The position numbers were made by a program, and so were the translations under genes. This document shows, piece by piece, positions 36,268-58,957 of a DNA stretch of 64,000 bases. This stretch comes from Owenia fusiformis (taxonomy: Eukaryota; Annelida; Polychaeta; Sabellida; Oweniidae): contig CAIIXF020000011.1 of NCBI GenBank assembly GCA_903813345.2, forward strand, positions 28,204,166-28,268,165, in the 5' to 3' direction. The number at the start of each line of letters is the position of its first letter. Position 1 is the first letter of the stretch. The notes beneath the pieces were generated by a model, which saw nothing but the letters and a program-made list of their open reading frames with translations, was not told the DNA's origin and searched no databases.

Positions 36268-37005
36268 TACATACAGTACACTATGCAAGGATTAAGATGA
36301 TGGACACCCACTTACATATAATTGTTATATTTAGCTAAAACGAAAAGATGTCCTTGAATTTCTCATTTCATCCATTTTTGATCTCGAAACGTTGTAGTCT
36401 AGATACTTACTAGAGCTGATCGGCTGAGACACCTTTGTCATGTGTGAATATACTGTTAAGGTTGTAGGGTTTATTTTTACTGTTTATAAATATAACACTA
36501 CATAATATACTGTTTCTGCACCAGATTTTAATACTACATACTATGTACTAGTATATTGTGCAGAATATAGTCATGTGCGTCATTCCAAAGGTGCTTTTAA
36601 TTATTAGAACCAGCTATGTATAATGCTAGATATACGCCATCTATCGGGCACTTGGTTCGATAGTGTAGTTTATGATGCTTTAATTGGTGAATCCTGAGAT
36701 ATGCAATGGGCTTTCAAGAGACATCAGTTTTTACAGTATATGTAGTTCATGATTGAAGAATTTTTGAACATTCTATATTTTTGTTATTGTATGGTACGGT
36801 GCCTAATGTTATATTTGTGTAATCTTAAATGCATGTAAACGTTTTGACTGCTTGTCAAATAATGTCTGATGCATTAAGCTGTCTTTCTACTAAAGGCCAG
36901 AGGAAAATATAAATGCTTTTTGCAAAGAATTTTATTAAATATTTAAATTGATATTGGCCACTGCACTTTTAATGTCCAGGAGCAAATTATTAAATGTGCT
37001 GGTCA

Positions 37006-38633
37006 AATTCACCGGTAGTATCCGAAGCCCCGCTATGATTTTAAAGTCGCGAGCAAGTTCCCGCTGAAATCGCGCGGAATAAAAAAGTGATGGGTTGTCT
37101 TTTGTTTACTTGAATTGTATGATGTACAAAACAATTTCTTTTTAATTTTCCGCAATGATTACATGGTATTGAGACTGAAAAGGCAACTGATGGAAAAAAG
37201 TATCACGAGCGGTCGTTCTGTGGTTCTTTATTTGACAATTGAAGAGAGAAAAGTATCATCTTGAATCTTTACCTATATATTTCTATACGTTATAGGTGAA
37301 GAACGACGTTGTCATGTGGTTGAAATAATGGTAGTGATTTGAAATCAAAATGTACTGAGTTTCACTTCCTAAAGCTTTACAGAACACTTTATATTTCAAT
37401 TTTATCATATCTCTCAAGGCCCAGCTTCTAGCGGAGCAAAAAAAGCAAAGACCCCGCTGAAATCATGAGGAGGCCCCGCTGAAAACATGAGGAGGTCCCG
37501 CTGAAAACAGGAGCAAGTGTCTCTCAAAAATGGAATGAATCCTGATTATACCGTGAAAATCTCCCACTATCGTACCCAGCTTGATCCACTATTTTACCCA
37601 GTTTCATGAATACATCATTTGTTGATACCAAACAAACATTGTAGACAAACACGCGCAAAAACGACCAGACGAACGCACGCATGAACGGATGGTCAAAAGA
37701 ACGCACGAACGAACGAACAAACAAACGGTCAGACGAACGCATGCCTGAGCGAACGAATTTCGAACAAACGCACCAACGAACGAACGGAAGGTCGAACAAA
37801 TGCACACACGAACGTACGGTCGGACGAACGCATGCACGAACGAACGAACGAACGGTCGGACGAATGCAAGCAAGAATGGATGATCAGAAGAATAAACAAG
37901 CCAATGAAATATATGTGTCCTCAGAAATTCCTTGGAACATAGAATTATATAGAATTTACATTTAACTGTACAAGTGTACAAAGTCTGTTTACACATTTAA
38001 GAATTTTATTTAATGACGACGCTGACAGATGGATCAAACTGCCTGAAGTTGCAGAAGAAATAGTTGCGATGTTGCCATTGATATGTTATAATGGTTTTAA
38101 TGCGTTATTGGCACGTTCTTGTACGTTCATATAAAGAAACTCAATATCTTCATAGAATAATAATAATAATGAAGCTTTCCTCGCGATCGAAGCGGGACCT
38201 CCTCATGTTTTCAGCGGGGCCACTGAAACACCTTTAATGATGTATTTCGACCCACATGGCAGACGTAATTGCACAGTTACTTATCAATACAGACCATATT
38301 GATCCAATATGTATTATGGAGTATGTAAATCGTATTTATTGCCTTTATTTTAACGATAAAAGTAATATATGAACAGTAAATTATGCAAACGTGCATGTTG
38401 ACGCCCCTCTTTTCAATGCCAGTGAAGAAGAATGATTTTTTATGTCATTGTTTGTCAAATGTATCTGTTTTTAAAGTATTGCTGGAGTATGGAAGAACAG
38501 TAATAAGTATTTTCACCCTTTTGGTCCATTTTCCAAAGTGATGCAAATAAACAGGACTATGCTCGTGATTTCAGCGGGAACTTGCTCGCGACTTTGAAAT
38601 CATAGCGGGGCATTGGATACTACCCGTGAAATT
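37006..38633. mobile_element. ~1.6-kb long-TIR element
   Basis: Terminal inverted repeats of about 75 bp: TTCACCGGTAGTATCCGAAG, CCCCGCTATGATTTTAAAGT and CGCGAGCAAGTTCCCGCTGA at the left, with complements at the right. Inside are a second facing set of CCCGCTGAAAACATGAGGAG blocks (37460-37505 and 38188-38220) and the ACGA minisatellite. The exact borders and target duplication are not resolved. No transposase was found, so it is non-autonomous if mobile. Confidence 0.7.
37645..37875. repeat. Degenerate ACGA minisatellite
   Basis: Repeated ACGAACGAACG and GGTCGGACGAACGCATGCACG units about 4 bp in basic period, with a 30-50 bp higher order. Frames on both strands read as long Arg/Asn/Thr/Glu or Phe/Val/Arg strings and are repeat artefacts. 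It lies inside the 37006-38633 element. Confidence 0.85.
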
Positions 38634-39372
38634 GGTCTCTTGAAAGAAATTTAGTATTTTGAGCTTGCAGATACCCCCAAGACAGTGTGAATACTCAAGT
38701 TGAGTGAATGTTCAGTACATTAACATTCAGATCTTGTTGCCTAATTTGTGTAACTTTTACTTGAATGTGACAGAAATATTAATATTCAAGTTGGGAAATA
38801 AATGAATGCTGTTTCATATAATAAAACATTAAAACTTTCTCTTGTTTTTGAGTGTGCTGTGTGCGAGAACCAGAATTTAAGTTTTTTTATGAATCCCACG
38901 AATTGTCAGATATTCTAGACTTTGTCACAAGGCTCTTGATATGTGTTATGCAAAATATGAAAGTAATTAGAGTAACCTAGTGAGTGCATTTCCCCACCCT
39001 GAAGAGGTTTATTTGGTAGGTTATCTAATTCACAAACTAATTAATTGTCCATACACTACCCCAAAAAATTACATTATTGACATTTTGGCAGCCTACATTT
39101 GCCATCTTCAGAACTATTTATTGTGGAAGTCAAAAATGTCATTTTGACAGCTCTCATATCTTAAGCAAAACCAAAACCAATTAAGTGACATAACAATTTG
39201 TTTTATGAGTTTCTTATTTATTGTTGCTCTTTAAGAATCAAATCATTGAATACATGATAAAAGTTTTATTCCATAATTTCAAATTCAGTTACTAATATTA
39301 TGAAGAAAAGTTAATGAAAACATAGAATGGAATCCTATTTTAATTTAATTAGTTAACATTTTGGTACTAACC

Positions 39373-40298
39373 TAGCCTTGCCCAAGTCGGTATTTTTTAC
39401 TTATCTGATCTTGAATTATTACCGCCTTGTACAATCCAATACATCTCCGCTGCTATTATGCTGGGATATTCAACGGTTTCGAGATTTCCATAATACCTAC
39501 GCTATCAGGGGTATCGCGAAACCTTATTGATTAACAGATATACGCGTGGACACGACGTGTGACTTCAGGCTGATTGACCAATCAAAACGTTATCAGGTTG
39601 AGCTGTACAGCAAAACAATCTTCCCGTCTACGACTTGAAATTCAATGATCTGATCGATCGTTTCTTGAGAGTTACAATATATTCATTATGTAATTAAATG
39701 TACATAGGGAATGTAAGAGTCATTAATATAAATTAAATCATGCAATGGATCTAAAACTAATCTCGCGATGAAAATGCAAGACCTAGTCCAATGTAGCGGG
39801 TCATGTAGTCGTCGATCAGTGATTGAATCTCAGTCTACATTTGAATTCAGCGATCGTTTCAACGTTTATTGTTGAAATCTTCTAACCTCCGGTTACCGAT
39901 CGATGTCTGGCATCCACTTAACTCTGATTGATATTTATCTGATAAAATATTTGTATTTTCATGATGAATTCATGCAAGATTTGTTCGTGAAAAGTCCCGA
40001 CGAAAAGTGTACTTGTTTTTGACCGTGCATAATAATGAGCTAACGCTGCAGGGGTCCGTTTTTGAAACCGTCGTAACTTACGATTTGGTCGCAAGTCATT
40101 GTTCCTTAAAACAGAGACACATGGATTTCTCGGAATCGTAAGTTACGATCGTACGAAAAACGAACCCCTGGGCCGTCGTTGATTGGTCAAATTTTACCGA
40201 CATAAACATTGAGTCGGTAAAGCACGTGGCTTTCTCTTTGGTACAAGGCGGTCATAATAGAAATCAGATAGTAAAAGAGACCGACTTGGGCAAGGCTA
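39373..40298. mobile_element. 926-bp TIR transposon, non-autonomous, 9-bp TSD
   Basis: TIRs TAGCCTTGCCCAAGTCGGT and complement continue imperfectly to about 60 bp. A perfect 9-bp direct repeat, GTACTAACC, borders it (39364-39372 and 40299-40307). A nested inverted repeat inside (GGGGTCCGTTTTTGAAACCG at 40050 with its complement at about 40165) is probably a second fold-back. There is no transposase. The 9-bp target fits Mutator-like elements. Confidence 0.75.
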
Positions 40299-40347
40299 GT
40301 ACTAACCTTGTTTACAACAACTGGCTTTCAGTACTAAGTGTTGAACT

Positions 40348-40503
40348 AGTACAAACCATTCATTCAACTAGTACAAACCATTCATTCAACAAGTACAAAC
40401 CATTCATTCAACTAGTACTAACCATTCATTCAACAAGTACAAACCATTCATTCAACTAGTACTAACCATTCATTCAACTAGTACAAACCATTCATTCAAC
40501 TAG
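40348..40503. repeat. 22-bp minisatellite
   Basis: About seven units of ACAAACCATTCATTCAACTA plus GT, with alternation of CTAGTAC and CAAGTAC and of ACAAACC and ACTAACC. The ISTNHSFN-type open frame is an artefact of the 22-bp period. Confidence 0.92.
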
Positions 40504-41013
40504 TGCCAATAATTCTACAAATATGTGCTTACACACTTAGTAACTTATACCAAATATTTGTGAAACTAATGCCTTCATATTGGATGCAACCAGTGCTAGC
40601 CAATAAGAAAAATATTTTCCAAATACTAGTAGACCCTACTTCACAGAGACGACACAATATTCAATTTTCTGGATATTTTATATTTATGGACATATGCTGA
40701 AAACTATTATGTGAAGTAATTGTAGTTTTATCTCCATGTCTAAAATGGACTCAATTCAAATGTGTCAGGTTTACTCAAGCTAGGAATTATGACTTACTTA
40801 TGAGCAGTCAATTTATCTTTAACATGACTTACTAAAGTCGAAGGAGGACACAATTTGATAAATAACAGTCAAGTCAAGTAAAATTGATTGAATCCATTTT
40901 CACAAACTTGTAATTACTTCGTCATTTCTAGTTAATTGACCACATCAGAGAACTAGGTCACATTCCCTAATGCACATGTTATTCCAAGAATTGTGTTAAC
41001 AATGTCACTAGTG

Positions 41014-52083
<11,070 letters not shown>

Positions 52084-52579
52084 TTTTGATGTTGTTTTAT
52101 TTCTCAAATGCTCGACGGACGTTTCAATGGAGGTTCTAAATTTTGGATCGCATGCGTCCAAAAGCGATTTAATTGAAGCTGGACTAGTTCATTGCTCATA
52201 TCTGTTCCATTGATCTGTAACCTATGGAATATGAGAATAAAAAATATGTTTACTCCTTTCACCTCATTAGCCAACAGTATTGTTGATTATGTATTGATTC
52301 TTTCTTTCTTTACGCCACCAATTATTTGCCGCCCAATACATAAAAACAAGATGTCAGCATAAAAAGTTTGAAACTTTAGGCACTGTATATTTGCAAGAAA
52401 AAGACACTGGACCGACTCATCGGCGTGTATCCAGGCCTGTAATTCAACTGGATAACATACACAATAGAACAAGTAAGAAAACAGTTACTTAGATTAGTCA
52501 GAACTCAGAGGTCTCTGGATTAGTTTAGTCTACAGTGGGGATCATAAAGAATTTCAAAAGCTATGAAAATTAGGGCCTA

Positions 52580-52862
52580 CATGCTGTCGCACATGTAATA
52601 AATTCTTACCTCAGTGTGTTCATTGCTCTATTTTCTCCGTCTTAGTAAGTCCAAATATAGTGGAATTTGTGTCCCTAATGACAAATAAGAACTTCAAAAG
52701 TTGAATTGGATATTCACATGTTATGCCGACTCTTCAAATGTTGAGGTGATTTTGTCGCCCGATTGCGCCGGAACGGAGGATTGGCTCCCAGAATGCCACA
52801 TGACACGTGCCAGCTTTCAAAATGCTGTTCCGCCATTTTGAAACCTGTCATGAGTAAATAAG
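52580..52862 (-). promoter_or_regulatory. Duplicated promoter-like block upstream of CDC5L
   Basis: Sister of 51142-51424. On the minus strand it holds TTCAAAATGGCGGAACAGC (a YY1-type ATGGCGG), GGCACGTGTCATGT, GGGAGCCAATCCTCC and finally CACTGAG|GTAAGAATT. It lies about 500 bp upstream of the CDC5L start codon, so it could be the CDC5L promoter with a non-coding first exon. No clear acceptor before the ATG was found except a weak AAATTTAG at about 52137. The function is inferred from motifs only. Confidence 0.35.
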
Positions 52863-53089
52863 TCGTGACCATTTAAATAGAGAATGAACCGTTTAGTCCC
52901 TTTTTGTAAACCCAAAAACGCAAAAACAGCAGTGCATTTCATGTATTTCAACCGTCAATGTTTTATTATCATATTAGATTTACAATATTTATACAAAGTA
53001 TATGAATATTTCATCAAACCAGATAAAGGTAAAATCATTTTATCAATACATATTCATGTTAATGTCTAGTAAAATTGTGTTTCTTCTTA

Positions 53090-53615
53090 TCGTATAGAAT
53101 TTTCTATGTAACTTCAAACTATATTTTCAAATACACTATCCTCAGATAGAAATTTCTATACAAAAGACTCCGTTGACTTTTCGTATAGAAATTTCTATGC
53201 GGATGAGGCTGGAAATATTAATTTTGTTATTGATGAACATTTGGTTATCGGTATAGAAATTTCTCTACCGATTAAGCAGAAGATTTAAAACTGAATACCT
53301 CTATAGAAATTTCTATGTGAAGGCCGTCGGAAAATACTAATTCTGTTACCAGAAAAACATTTCTCCCCGTATAGAAATTTCTATGCCTTTCTAATTAAAA
53401 CAAGTGTTCGTATAGAAATTTCTATGCAGGTGTAAATATAAATTTTGGTTGCCGGTATAGAAATTTCTATAGGGAAAAGATCGATAAATAAAAATGCTGT
53501 ATAGAAATTTCTATGCGGCGCAGAAAAATAATTTTGCTTGATGGCCAATATAGAAAGTTATATATGGTCAAAAAATGCATGTATAGATATAAAAATCCTG
53601 TATAGAAATTTCTAT
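53090..53615. repeat. Array of 16-bp palindromes, left arm
   Basis: About ten copies of the palindrome TATAGAAATTTCTATA/G: near 53145, 53184, 53252, 53302, 53370, 53411, 53456, 53500 and 53600, plus decayed ones near 53094 and 53549. They are separated by different spacers of about 17-52 bp. Several spacers match, in reverse order and strand, those of the array at 63524-63974. It is therefore one arm of a diverged inverted repeat. Confidence 0.92.
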
Positions 53616-53666
53616 GCGGGTGTTGTACATTTTAATTCACTTATTCATTTAAATATATGATAAAAT

Positions 53667-54029
53667 GTGGTATCAACCACACATGCACAAAAACGTATCA
53701 TGCAACATGTTTACTTCATAATTTTCCTCACAATGTTTTTGTTCACGGTGACGGCTCCTGGTGAGCAATATGGACGTTGGAATGTGTGCTCTTTTCGGCT
53801 ATGCCAGAGTAACTGTCTATCAGTAATCTTTAATATTCATTATGAACCGCCATTACTACGTCCCGCCGTTATGACGTCAAACATTGCACGTATTACCAAG
53901 GATTTTGATCGCGAATATACCCCGGGTGAAATGTTGACTTTGTTTACAGTTTATAGAAGGCGTGAATACAGTCATGTTCGAATGAATTATATAACCACGC
54001 ACCCTCTGCATATATCTTTACATAATTGA
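53667..54029 (+). CDS. Unassigned 120-codon frame with signal-like start
   Basis: An open frame from ATG 53667 to TGA, between the two palindrome arrays. Residues about 11-32 (RIMQHVYFIIFLTMFLFTVT) resemble a signal peptide or membrane segment. The rest (for example ITKDFDREYTPGEMLTLFTV) matches no family I know. A donor-like G|GTGAGC directly after the hydrophobic stretch could make it a signal-peptide exon. A frame of this length is also possible by chance. Confidence 0.15.
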   Translation: MVSTTHAQKRIMQHVYFIIFLTMFLFTVTAPGEQYGRWNVCSFRLCQSNCLSVIFNIHYEPPLLRPAVMTSNIARITKDFDREYTPGEMLTLFTVYRRREYSHVRMNYITTHPLHISLHN

Positions 54030-55650
54030 TGGCAGCTTCTTGTTAGAAAGAGATCTGAGTTTTAAATGACTCTGCCTGTTTACAGCACACAATAGGTATC
54101 AGGTATGAAGTACAAGACTTGTAGGATAAATCCAGTGGTTACTCGAGTCTCTTGCCAATTCTTGGAATGTCATGGAATAGGGCAACACAATAGTTCACTT
54201 AATTATTCACACAGATAAATATTGTCGGCCCTGTTTACCTGTCTATATTACGCAACGGTTGGTCTACTCAAGTGGCGAATGAGGCTGCAATGACTCCATC
54301 TCTTTTTATCTCTTTTCTGCCTGGAAGCAAAGTCAATTCTTCTCTAGTAGAATTACAGAGCTAAACAAACACCAATGCCATTAAGGTAGGCAAATAAGGT
54401 CAGGTACATCATTCAGTCATTATTAAAAGGTGGACAAAGCGAATGGCATTCTCTAAATCAAAAATCATTCGATTGGGGTAGGAAAAGCGAATAAGTTTCT
54501 TTCAATCGAGCATCATTTGATACCAAGATGGTTCCATTAGCCCATCCATAAAGTATCAAGCTTGGTCTTAAAAATTCTTTAAATACATGATTGATGTTAA
54601 TACTTTTGTATTTGTTTGAACCATGGGCTTTCAACTAATTGAAAGCCCATGTTTGAACATAACTCACTGCTTGCGTATGCGACACATTAATTTTGCTTTT
54701 TCATCAAAAGATAAATTATCAATCAAATGATATAGGCTTAGTTTTTGTATTTTGATGAAAGTCCTAAAATGTGGTCTCGTACTCTCATACTTGGTTATAC
54801 CATATAGAGTAGGTAGTATTCGATACGGTATTTAGTTCTGGAGATGATACCAAGCGTTCAAAACATGTGTGGTCATATGAAAGATATGCATCTAATATGA
54901 ATGAATTTTCCCTTCTTGATAAATGTTGAAGGAGTTCTGAATCAACCACAACATTCATTTATTAAATCATATATTGCATTTGAGGTTCATCCTACAATGA
55001 AATTATTTTGATTCTTTTATTTCCTTTTTCTTTTCACCATAATTTGATTATTAATGTTAAATGTATTTGTAAGGGTTGACTCTTAAGACAAATCTATAAA
55101 TAAGTATATCGCATGTGATGACACCATTGAACTTGTTAATCATACAATCTACATACTGTGTAATATTTGGAACATTACCACACTTGAGGATTGATTTAAC
55201 ACAATAAATTTATAATTTCTGAATTGAAGTATTCATTTTAATCATGGAAAACTTTCTCCATGAGAAAGCTTTATATTTATCTACTATGAAAACTGTACAT
55301 ACAAAATATTAACAAAACATGACAAATTAAATGATATACTTTAAAATGACAATTTCACTAATCTACCATTCTATTTTACTATTATCTTACTGGTTTCATT
55401 TTTTCTAATAGTGTCAATCTTTAGTTTCATCCTTTTGTGTCAAAAAATATATTTAAATTCAAAATCGTTTCTTCTCATAGGCAATTCAAGGGTCAACATC
55501 ATTCGAAAAGCCGTCGCTGTTTGTAATGTTGTATTTTTAAATGTATGTGTCTCTTTTTCTGAACCACTTTCCTGCGTTTGTGAGTTCATTTCTCTTTCGT
55601 TCCCCAAACAATTGTTATAATTTTCCAACATAAAATAGATCAGTATACAC

Positions 55651-55673
55651 ATATATATATATATATATATATA
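55651..55673. repeat. TA dinucleotide microsatellite
   Basis: About eleven uninterrupted TA repeats. The YIYIYIY string in the minus-strand frame comes from it. Confidence 0.95.
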
Positions 55674-57545
55674 TGCTTGCAATCGATGGGATTTATATTA
55701 TCACTGCTTATTTAATGTGTTTGACAACTGACAACAAAATCATTCGAAATTAGTTGAGAATGTTTCGAATAAAAAGTCCCTTCAAAAGAAGTTTTCCATA
55801 TCAAATATTGATATCATTGTGTACGACTACAACAAGTGGTTTTATCTGGGTCTTTAAAATCCTATTAACAAATGGAGTGGAATTACAACATATAGCATTC
55901 CAAACTGTGAAATTAACACCACCTCGTGACTGTCTCAGATGTATCAATGCAAATTGCTTATGTTATCCGCTTGTACTTATGACATATCACATCAGGTTCA
56001 AATTCAAAAATTGGTGTACGAGGATTGATCCAAAAGGTCTCCACCGTTTGCTCTAAAATCTTTTTCTTTGACGAATAATATACACATTTTGCCTTAATCG
56101 CCCCCTACATTGTAGCTTCATTTTGTGTATAGATAAACCATGAATTCAAAATTCAACATATGCATCTAGTTACCATAGCAATACAACAACAGGGTATGTG
56201 GAGCTTGAATGAATTAAACCGTTTTGGTAATTTCAGCAACTGAAGCGCTATTTCATTTTCAGAAAACTATGTTACTGATCAAATGCATTGCTTATTTTAC
56301 GCAGAATGAAACTACTACACATGGGGTGGATGAGATACGATATGAAAAATACTCATAAAGTATTAAGATTTTTAGAGCACACGATGCAAAACTTTTGGAT
56401 CGACCCTTGTTTAAAGCTATATTTTCTGAAGAAGCAACTTTAGGCATATGTGAAGGAGATACACGCGTGAATGGTTTTATAATTATCCAATTCCACTGAG
56501 GTACCCATTCATCTTTAAATTATTATTGTATGATGTATTCCCAGATGCCACACGTGTGAATTAGGAATACGCCTTCTTATTTTTAGCTCAAGTTAGAATG
56601 GGAATATCACAATAATATTATTCTTAAAGATATGTGCAACTATTGAAATAAGTTTAACTTACAAGTATATCTTCCACCAGAATCAATTCATCATATTGTT
56701 AGCAAAACAACGAACTTGCTTCTTGTATTACTCTTCAAATAACTTGCCAACGTGCTTCAAAATACACTCTTTATGGACAAGCGTATCGCTGTACTGGATC
56801 ACATACGTGGCTAGAAAACAAAAATATACATTATGTATCAGTCCCAAACGTAAATGCATAGCATAAGGTATCCTTAATGTGTTTATGGTGTGTCTTATTT
56901 GATCAATTTCGACATCATAATACTACTTAAATCGTACCTTTAAGTTTCGCGTTTCCTTCTAAACGTTTTCGTTGTATGTTCTCGTGATCCCCAATCGAGT
57001 AAATATGGTCTCCTCCATGTCCTCCCTTGCGTATACGGTAGCATTTTACCACTTTGAAACGATGAATCAGGTCTCAGGTATATAGCTCACTATATTATAA
57101 GTCTGGTTCAAATTTTGAGAGTTTAGTTGATTTAACAATGTTTAATAACTTCATTTAAGAGGTAACCATGAACTCCAATAAAAAAATTATCATTAGTCAT
57201 ATTTCTATCTCCAAACATGATGAAAGAATTGCCTTTGACAAGTTAGAATATTTGCCTGTTGTGTTATCTGATTTTATCGGAAATAAATTGGCTGGATCAA
57301 ATTGAGATATCAGGCCCGTAGCTTCGGTCATACATCCTTTCAAAATCATGCAGTATCCCCTGTTCTGAGCACTTGTGAATGTTACATGTGAACCGATCTG
57401 GAACCCTTTCCTTGATGTCTGATTTAAATCTGTAGAAGTTGTGCCAATGCGCTTCTCTATTTATTTCAATTGACCTCACCACTTTAATCCACAAGATAAA
57501 ACATGTACTCGTATATAAGTTGCTCAGTTTTTGTCGTGACTGTAT

Positions 57546-57926
57546 CACGCGGTCTATCTTCGACCGTTAATTTGAAAATCAAGGATTGCGAGTCTCATAC
57601 TGCACCGTTTTTCTTTAAACCTTTACCATAAAAGCAGAACAAAATTGCCTTTCTGTCGGTGCATTACTTTATTGTAAAGAGTCCCTCGTTCTAGCAGCGT
57701 TTTGGTCCCCAGCTGTTCGAAGGCCTTCTTACAACTGGGGACCAAAATGCCGCTGGAAGTAGGGACTCTGTTGAAGAGAATAATGTACCATCAGAAAGGG
57801 ATTTGTGTTATGCTTTGAATGGAACAAGTTTGAAGAAAACGGTGCAGTATGAGACTCGTAATCCTTGATTTTCAAACATCCGGTAGGTCAAAAATTCAAA
57901 TTAACGGTCGAAGTTAGGACCGCGTG
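57546..57926. mobile_element. 381-bp fold-back element, 5-bp TSD
   Basis: CACGCGGTC at the left and GACCGCGTG at the right. The arms share CGACCGTTAATTTGAA, AATCAAGGATTRCGAGTCTC and CAGTATGAGACTCG pairings over much of the length, with inner arms TTTTGGTCCCCAGCTGT and complement. The direct repeat TGTAT borders it (57541-57545 and 57927-57931). Confidence 0.78.
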
Positions 57927-58957
57927 TGTATCTTATTTGATCATTGAGATATTCTGTTTGATTTTAATGGGTTAAGAATGACAAGTGTATTCAGGTAGAT
58001 TTCATAACAAAAGATACATTTACGCATTGCAACACCATGTACGGTTTAACTATTGCGCATACCTAATATTTTAAGTCCTCTATAATATGTAGTTTATTTT
58101 TAGTTTTGAGATCATCGTTACAATATTCTTGCCATTGTTATTTTACTATTTTCTATATGCTGTACCACTGCCAATCAACAACTGACGAATAATATTGTGA
58201 GTAATGATATAAAGTTTCCAGCTGTTTATAATATAATGTTTTTGTATAAAAGAGTATTGGACACAGGCACGAAAACACGAGTTTATTGAGGGGGAAGCCA
58301 GCTTTTGGCAATGTGATGGCGTTTGCTCTACTTTGATAAAAATCGTACGAAAAAGTCTATACCCCTATACTCCAAATGTTTAGTTGCTTGAAAATTAAGA
58401 GGCCGATTAATGACAAAGCAGGCCATTATTAGCCCAAATGGCCCACTTATCGTGACCCTTAAAATATTTTAGGCCTGCACTTTTTATCATCCTTTGTTGA
58501 CTTGTTGAGGTATTGATCCGAGAAGGATGACTCTTGAGTAAATTATCTCAGGGGCTTACAATGCATGTGCATGAAGTCAACTGATAAAACCATTGAATCT
58601 GTCACTAAATAAACTTACATATTGAAAATACCATCTCCCAAATTACATTAAATCATGCCTTAAGGCAGATATTTGTACATTTTAATACATTTCTAGGTTG
58701 AGTGAATCCGGAAAGATAAAGGGAGGAGGTCCTTATACATAAATCATACAATATTGAAATGTGCTTTTCTATCTTGTGGGCTATTGTGTCAATTTCAATC
58801 TGAAGAGATGCGTAACATTGTATGTTAACAAACCGCAAGCCTGAGTTTACTCATCAAACAGACTCCTACTTGACCAGTTGACCGATCATTGTAATTTGTA
58901 ATACGTCCACAGGTCAGCAGTTAGTTCAAGTTTATATCCTGAATATGCAGTAATTAT

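Larger units (their letters stand above)
34892..41013. other. Gap between convergent FAM20B and CDC5L
   Basis: Holds the FAM20B 3' flank (a candidate AATAAA at 35117-35122) and the downstream flank of minus-strand CDC5L. I found no further exon with protein similarity. Much of it is accounted for by mobile elements at 35458, 36208, 37006 and 39373 and by tandem repeats. The remaining AT-rich sequence, such as 35650-36200, 36270-37000 and 38640-39360, shows nothing I can name. Confidence 0.6.

Noticed and set aside
37604-37996. Overlapping Phe/Arg/Val-rich and Asn/Arg/Thr-rich frames on both strands
   Set aside because: They are translations of the ACGA minisatellite and have no complexity beyond its period.
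40226-40459. Frame ending in repeated THSTSTNHSFN
   Set aside because: It is produced by the 22-bp minisatellite and the flanking mobile element.
53090-53615. CRISPR array
   Set aside because: The genome is clearly animal, there are no cas genes, the spacers are AT-rich and recur in a homologous inverted array, and the repeat is a perfect short palindrome.
55754-56056. 100-residue plus-strand frame with several cysteines
   Set aside because: No recognisable domain, no supported splice partners, and a length expected by chance in this much non-coding sequence.
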